From contig CAITFY010000095.1 of assembly GCA_903891755.1 (NCBI GenBank), forward strand, positions 1-9,015: a stretch of 9,015 nucleotides of DNA. The letters are read 5' to 3'. The notes under the pieces are model-generated. The model ran no database searches. It had not been told where the DNA came from and saw only the letters and a list, made by a program, of their open reading frames with translations. The position numbers and the translations under genes are program-made. The DNA comes from an uncultured Actinomycetes bacterium. Its GTDB lineage: Bacteria; Actinomycetota; Actinomycetes; Nanopelagicales; Nanopelagicaceae. Positions within the stretch are counted from its first letter, which is position 1. The number at the start of each line of letters is the position of its first letter. Shown piece after piece: positions 5,736 to 9,015 of the stretch.

Positions 5736-6416
5736 TTAATCAGAGAGCTTATATTTATTTATTGGTCTGCCAGCGCTTCCATATTGAAGTTCGAGTGAAA
5801 CTATTTTGCGATCTGCCATCTGCGAAAGATATCGTTGGGCCGTTGCTCTACTAATGCGAAGTTCATCAGCAACCTCACTCGCGCTCATGGCATTTGAATT
5901 CTTTTTAAGACACGTGACGATGAGACTGGTCGTAGGATTATTGCTTGATGTATCCGAAACTTCATCCACCTTGCTTCCTCGCATAAGAGCCACTGCGGCA
6001 TCAACTTCTGCTTGGGAAACTTCTCCGGATAGATTAAGCCGCTCTAGGGCAATTTTGTAGATACGCAATCGTTCAATAAGTTCGTGTCCATTAAAAGGCT
6101 TGACGATGTAAGAGGCCGCCCCTAGCTGGATAGCATCTTTTAGACTTTGAGAATCTCTGGCAGCCGTAATTACAAAGACATCTGGTTTTGTTCCACGCGG
6201 CAGCTGCTGCAAGCGTGCGAAAAGTTCAAGTCCATGCTCATCTGGTAGATAGAGATCGAGCAGTACGAGATCTGGCCTCTCGTTAATTACCATCTCGAAT
6301 CCTGAAGCAGCGGTATTGGCGATACCGATAACTTGAAAATCTACATCTTTAGCAACATAAGCGGCATTAATTTCAGCGACTCGAAAGTCGTCTTCAATAA
6401 TCAAAGTGCGAATCAC
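5736..6416 (-). CDS. CitB/DcuR-type two-component response regulator
   Basis: This is a 226-residue cytosolic DNA-binding regulator. The receiver domain occupies about residues 1-120: acidic pocket Glu8, Asp9 and Asp10, phospho-acceptor Asp54 (LVLLDLYLP), Thr84 and Lys106 (YIVKPF). A linker follows, and then a C-terminal helix-turn-helix (about 163-224) with SASEVADELRISRATAQRYL as the recognition unit, typical of the CitB/DcuR/MalR group rather than OmpR or NarL types. It starts with GTG at 6416, overlapping the kinase stop (GTGA, 4 bp), so it is translationally coupled as the second gene of the operon. Its partner is the CitA/DcuS-like kinase. The ABC transporter operon divergent from the kinase is a plausible target. 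The receiver has all catalytic residues and should be phosphorylated normally. Confidence 0.92.
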   Translation of the reverse strand: MIRTLIIEDDFRVAEINAAYVAKDVDFQVIGIANTAASGFEMVINERPDLVLLDLYLPDEHGLELFARLQQLPRGTKPDVFVITAARDSQSLKDAIQLGAASYIVKPFNGHELIERLRIYKIALERLNLSGEVSQAEVDAAVALMRGSKVDEVSDTSSNNPTTSLIVTCLKKNSNAMSASEVADELRISRATAQRYLSQMADRKIVSLELQYGSAGRPINKYKLSD

Positions 6417-8059
6417 TTTCTAACCGGAATTTCTACGACGAAGACCGCACCTTGGTTGTTGTAGCAGGTAATGGTCCCCCCAGATTGTTTTACCAGTCTG
6501 GAAACGATTGCTAAACCAAGTCCTCTATGTGATGAACCCTCATTTACCTTGGTTGAGAAACCGTCTTGAAACACTACGTCAGGCCTAGGCTCTGGTAGCC
6601 CCACTCCATTGTCGCGAACGGTAATAATTTTCGAGTAACTAAAACTGGATTCAATCATTAACTTGACGTGACCATCCGCCTTACCCCCAACGGCATCAAG
6701 AGCATTATCGATGAGATTTCCAATGACGGTAATCTGAGCATTGCTATCTAAACTAATGTCATCAAGAGAGCTTTGTGGGTCAATTTCAAGTACTACGCCC
6801 TTCTCGCGGGCGATTGCAACTTTCGCCAGTAGGAGCGCCGTCACTGTTTGATTCGCAATCCGATCGGTGAGCTTCTCCGCAAGATCGGCATCCATATTTG
6901 AAATCTCGCCAAGGTAGTTTCGGGCATCGTCAAAACGTCCAAGCTCAATTAACCCCGTGAGGGCATGTATGCGATTGGCATACTCGTGTTGTTGGGCTCG
7001 AAGTGCATTTGTCAGATTGGTGATGCTATCAATTTCACGCATCAAACCAATGTGTTCGGTTCGATCTCGAAGTGTGATTACATGCCCAATTTGGCGACCA
7101 AGATGCTTTACGGGACGAGTGTTTATTCGTAAAGAGAAATTATCGTTAAGTACAATCTCGTCATCGCCTTGCAAGGTTTCTCCTTCGATGAGATCGAGGA
7201 GTCGACCTTGGGGGAGAACTGCGTCAATAGCTTTTCCTACAACCTGTTTATTAAGATCAAGAAGTCGCATTGCCTCATCGTTAATCAGTTGAATCTTTCG
7301 ATCGAACGAGAGTGTGATAACTCCCTCTTTAATAGCATGCAGCATCGCTTCACGTTCTTGATATTTACTCGTGACTTCGATTAATTCACTCTCCATGCGA
7401 CGATTTTTTAATGTCCGAGCCAGGATTTCAGCAAGAATGAATCCTAGGAAAATGATTCCGAAGCCAAGAAATATAAATGAATTTTGGAGATGTTTGACTT
7501 CGCTGGCGAAGGTGTAGGTGAGGTAACCGGCGGAAACAATGCCAATAACTTTGTGATTTGCATCGAATATTGGGGTACGCCCATTTGCTGAAAGCCCAAG
7601 GGAACCCTTATTGAATGTGGTTGTAGAAGCACCAGCCAAGGCACTTTGGGCGTCTTCAACACGTTGTCCAATGAGCGCAGGATTTGGGTGGCTCATGCGA
7701 ACGCCGTACTTATCGGTTATCACGATATAAGAAGCTTGAGTTCTTTCCGCTATGACGAGAGCAAGTTTCGGCAACTGATGATTTGGATCGCCAGCTTCTA
7801 CGAACGAGATCACATCAGGCATGACCGAAATTGCTTTTGCAAGTGTTAGCGCGCGCGATAAATATTCTTGATCCTGGACTCGTTGGGTTACGTTGAATGT
7901 CATAGCTAAACCGAGAAGCGCTGCTACAAGCACAATTAACGCACGATTTGAAACCAGCCTCAGCAGCTTCATGCGCTTGGATGACATGGCGCAAGTCTGC
8001 CTCGCTTTGTGAGGCTTGTCAGCGATTTTCCTCATTGAGCAAAATGAGCATAATTTCAT
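6413..8059 (-). CDS. CitA/DcuS-type membrane sensor histidine kinase
   Basis: The longest reading is 548 residues. In order: TM1 (about 38-58), an extracytoplasmic PDC/Cache sensor domain (about 59-190), TM2 (193-214), a cytosolic PAS domain (232-335), then the SPOB-like dimerisation helix with phospho-acceptor His358 in QQHEYANRIH, the N box GNLIDNALDA (Asn448, Asn452), G1 box RDNGVGLP (482-489), F box VFQDGFSTK and G2 box RGLGLAI. In the sensor domain Arg121 and His124 (RMSH) match ligand-binding residues of the family, but the later LRA Arg is absent (sequence LSANGRTPIFD). The start is uncertain: ATGs at 8059, 8035, 7987 and 7972 are in frame. The first 24 residues, with three Cys, have no family counterpart that I recognise, and 7987 (MSSKRMKLLRL) gives the most family-like N-terminus, with GAGG 12 nt upstream. 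It is the first gene of the operon with the response regulator. Confidence 0.9.
   Translation of the reverse strand: MKLCSFCSMRKIADKPHKARQTCAMSSKRMKLLRLVSNRALIVLVAALLGLAMTFNVTQRVQDQEYLSRALTLAKAISVMPDVISFVEAGDPNHQLPKLALVIAERTQASYIVITDKYGVRMSHPNPALIGQRVEDAQSALAGASTTTFNKGSLGLSANGRTPIFDANHKVIGIVSAGYLTYTFASEVKHLQNSFIFLGFGIIFLGFILAEILARTLKNRRMESELIEVTSKYQEREAMLHAIKEGVITLSFDRKIQLINDEAMRLLDLNKQVVGKAIDAVLPQGRLLDLIEGETLQGDDEIVLNDNFSLRINTRPVKHLGRQIGHVITLRDRTEHIGLMREIDSITNLTNALRAQQHEYANRIHALTGLIELGRFDDARNYLGEISNMDADLAEKLTDRIANQTVTALLLAKVAIAREKGVVLEIDPQSSLDDISLDSNAQITVIGNLIDNALDAVGGKADGHVKLMIESSFSYSKIITVRDNGVGLPEPRPDVVFQDGFSTKVNEGSSHRGLGLAIVSRLVKQSGGTITCYNNQGAVFVVEIPVRK
7999..8015. repeat. Small inverted repeat near the kinase start
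   Basis: GCCTC-GCTTTGT-GAGGC has 5-bp arms and a 7-nt loop. If the kinase starts at 7987, this would be a leader hairpin whose 3' arm contains GAGG, the only Shine-Dalgarno-like bases available. If the kinase starts at 8059, it is just coding sequence. Confidence 0.25.
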
Positions 8060-8130
8060 TAAACGAGAATTAGGGTAACGCTCTTGTTATAAAGGCAAAG
8101 TTCGGGATTTTTGCAACTTAGAGTGCAGTT
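8060..8130. promoter_or_regulatory. Divergent regulatory region between the sensor kinase and the ABC transporter
   Basis: This is the only space that can hold both promoters. For the kinase (minus strand), TTGCAA (8116-8111) and TTTATA (8093-8088) are separated by 17 bp, a fair -35/-10 pair; a TACCCT box at 8077-8072 is an alternative closer to the ATG. For the ABC gene, see the TAGAGT box. GCAAA (8095-8099) and TTTGC (8110-8114) form an inverted repeat with a 10-bp gap, and TGCA recurs at 8112 and 8124, 12 bp apart. These are possible sites for the neighbouring response regulator. Confidence 0.4.
8119..8124 (+). promoter_or_regulatory. Putative -10 box (TAGAGT) of the ABC transporter operon
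   Basis: TAGAGT fits TANNNT and ends 6 nt before the ATG at 8131, the same arrangement as at three other genes in the window, predicting leaderless transcription. No good -35 is visible, which would suit an activator-dependent promoter. Confidence 0.4.
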
Positions 8131-8940
8131 ATGACCACTGGCGTACATGTTAAATTTTCAAATGTCTCTAAGAGATTTCGAACTCCTAAAGGCGATTGGT
8201 ATCAGGCTCTTAAAGAGTTGGATTTTGAAATCCAACCAGGCGAGTTCGTTTCACTCGTTGGTCCAACCGGATGCGGAAAATCAACTGCCCTGACTCTTGT
8301 TTCTGGCTTGGAATTTCCAAGCTTAGGCACCGTAACGGTCGAAGAAAAAGAAGTGAAGGATATTGATACCAGCACGGGTTTCGTCTTCCAGCACGATGCA
8401 ACTTTTCCGTGGATGAATGTTGCAAATAACGTTGCCGCCGGACCTCGCTTTCGCGGAATGTCTGAAAAGGAAGTTACTCCGCTTGTCCAAAAGTGGATTG
8501 GGAAAGTTGGTTTAACGGGTTTTGAAAAACACTTTCCACATCAGCTTTCAGGCGGCATGAGAAAGCGCGTTGCTTTGGCACAAACACTAATCAATGAACC
8601 TCGTCTGTTGCTTCTTGATGAGCCATTCTCGGCTCTCGATGTACAAACTCGCGCAATCATGACTGAGGAGCTGATGCAGCTCTGGGATCAAACTGGATCG
8701 ACAGTTATGTTTGTTACTCACGATTTGGAGGAAGCTATTGCACTTTCAGATCGAGTATTGGTTCTTACGGCTGGTCCAGGAAGCATTAAAGCCAATTTCA
8801 AGATTGATCTTCCTCGCCCGCGTAAAGCTCGCGATATCCGGTTTAGTCCTGAATTCATCAAGATCTATCAAGAGATTTGGGAAGTTTTGCGTGAAGAAGT
8901 TGATGTCGCCTACCAACGCCAATTGATTGCCTCGAAGTAA
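8131..8940 (+). CDS. ABC transporter ATP-binding protein, SsuB/TauB (NitT/TauT) type
   Basis: This 269-residue cytosolic ATPase powers an importer. All ABC motifs are intact: Walker A GPTGCGKST (44-52), Q-loop Gln87 (FVFQHD), signature LSGGM (139-143), Walker B LLLLDEP (159-165) with catalytic Glu164, D-loop SALD and H-loop His197 (FVTHDLEEA). The segment FQHDATFPWMNVANNV and the C-terminal region rich in Pro and Arg (IDLPRPRKARD) are typical of the nitrate/sulfonate/taurine/thiamine-precursor importer family. The substrate cannot be read from the ATPase. It is the first gene of an operon: the next start codon comes 11 nt after its stop. The operon is divergent from a CitA/DcuS-type two-component system that may control it. 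Confidence 0.92.
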   Translation: MTTGVHVKFSNVSKRFRTPKGDWYQALKELDFEIQPGEFVSLVGPTGCGKSTALTLVSGLEFPSLGTVTVEEKEVKDIDTSTGFVFQHDATFPWMNVANNVAAGPRFRGMSEKEVTPLVQKWIGKVGLTGFEKHFPHQLSGGMRKRVALAQTLINEPRLLLLDEPFSALDVQTRAIMTEELMQLWDQTGSTVMFVTHDLEEAIALSDRVLVLTAGPGSIKANFKIDLPRPRKARDIRFSPEFIKIYQEIWEVLREEVDVAYQRQLIASK

Positions 8941-8943
8941 GGA
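8939..8943 (+). promoter_or_regulatory. Ribosome binding site (AAGGA) of the gene after the ATPase
   Basis: AAGGA overlaps the ATPase stop codon and lies 8 nt before the ATG at 8952. This internal operon gene has a clear ribosome site, while the first gene of the operon has none, which contrasts leaderless and led starts. Confidence 0.6.
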
Positions 8944-8951
8944 TTAAATAC

Positions 8952-9015
8952 ATGTCAATTAATCAAACAGCGGGCAATCCAGATTTCGCCACTGAGTCAC
9001 AACTAAAACGTAAAG
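8952..9015 (+). CDS. Start of the next operon gene, probably the ABC permease; 3' end cut by the window
   Basis: Only 21 codons are present (MSINQTAGNPDF... ending in LKRK). The visible part is polar and carries no recognisable domain. The position 11 nt after an SsuB/TauB-type ATPase and behind a good ribosome site suggests a transporter component. A short polar cytosolic N-terminus followed by membrane helices is usual for the inner-membrane permease of this family. A substrate-binding protein is less likely, because no signal peptide begins here. Confidence 0.55.
   Translation, partial: MSINQTAGNPDFATESQLKRK

Noticed and set aside
1..9015. CRISPR array, insertion sequence, integrase, prophage or toxin-antitoxin pair
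   Set aside because: No regularly spaced repeats, transposase or integrase motifs, terminal repeats or small gene pairs were seen on either strand.

Overview
This window looks like a piece of a streamlined, moderate-GC (mid-forties percent by eye) actinobacterial chromosome. A freshwater acI/Nanopelagicales-type organism is my best guess. The reasons are very short or absent spaces between genes, few Shine-Dalgarno sites, several genes with a TANNNT box 6-7 nt before the ATG (the leaderless arrangement common in Actinobacteria), an actinobacterial-looking Rieske protein with a Tat signal, and a family 5 uracil-DNA glycosylase. The taxonomic assignment is inference.

Layout. 1-1223 (+): the 3' part of a Ppx/GppA phosphatase gene overlaps a family 5 (UdgB-type) uracil-DNA glycosylase gene. 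1209-2567 (-): a class III PLP aminotransferase converges on the glycosylase with a 15-bp overlap of 3' ends. 2603-3691 (+): a CPA2-type cation/proton antiporter is divergent from the aminotransferase, with only 35 bp between the two start codons. 3696-4343 (-): a Tat-exported Rieske [2Fe-2S] protein. 4427-4499 (+): a tRNA with anticodon UAA but a 5-nt variable loop. 4572-5735 (+): an MFS transporter. 5736-8059 (-): a CitB/DcuR-type response regulator and a CitA/DcuS-type sensor kinase form a two-gene operon (4-bp overlap). 8131-9015 (+): an SsuB/TauB-type ABC ATPase followed by the beginning of a gene that is probably the permease.

How the genes may work together. The clearest functional unit is the two-component system divergent from the NitT/TauT-type ABC operon. 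The 71-bp space between them holds small repeats and the promoters, so the regulator may control uptake of the ligand its kinase senses. The kinase keeps one pair of expected carboxylate-binding residues (Arg-x-x-His) but lacks the usual Arg of the later LRA motif, so its ligand may not be citrate or a C4-dicarboxylate. The other genes appear to be independent single-gene units.

No mobile element, CRISPR array, phage gene or obvious defence system is visible. The most unusual item is the UAA-anticodon tRNA of class I shape. The next are the interlocked leaderless divergent promoters at 2567/2603 and the modular secreted Rieske protein.
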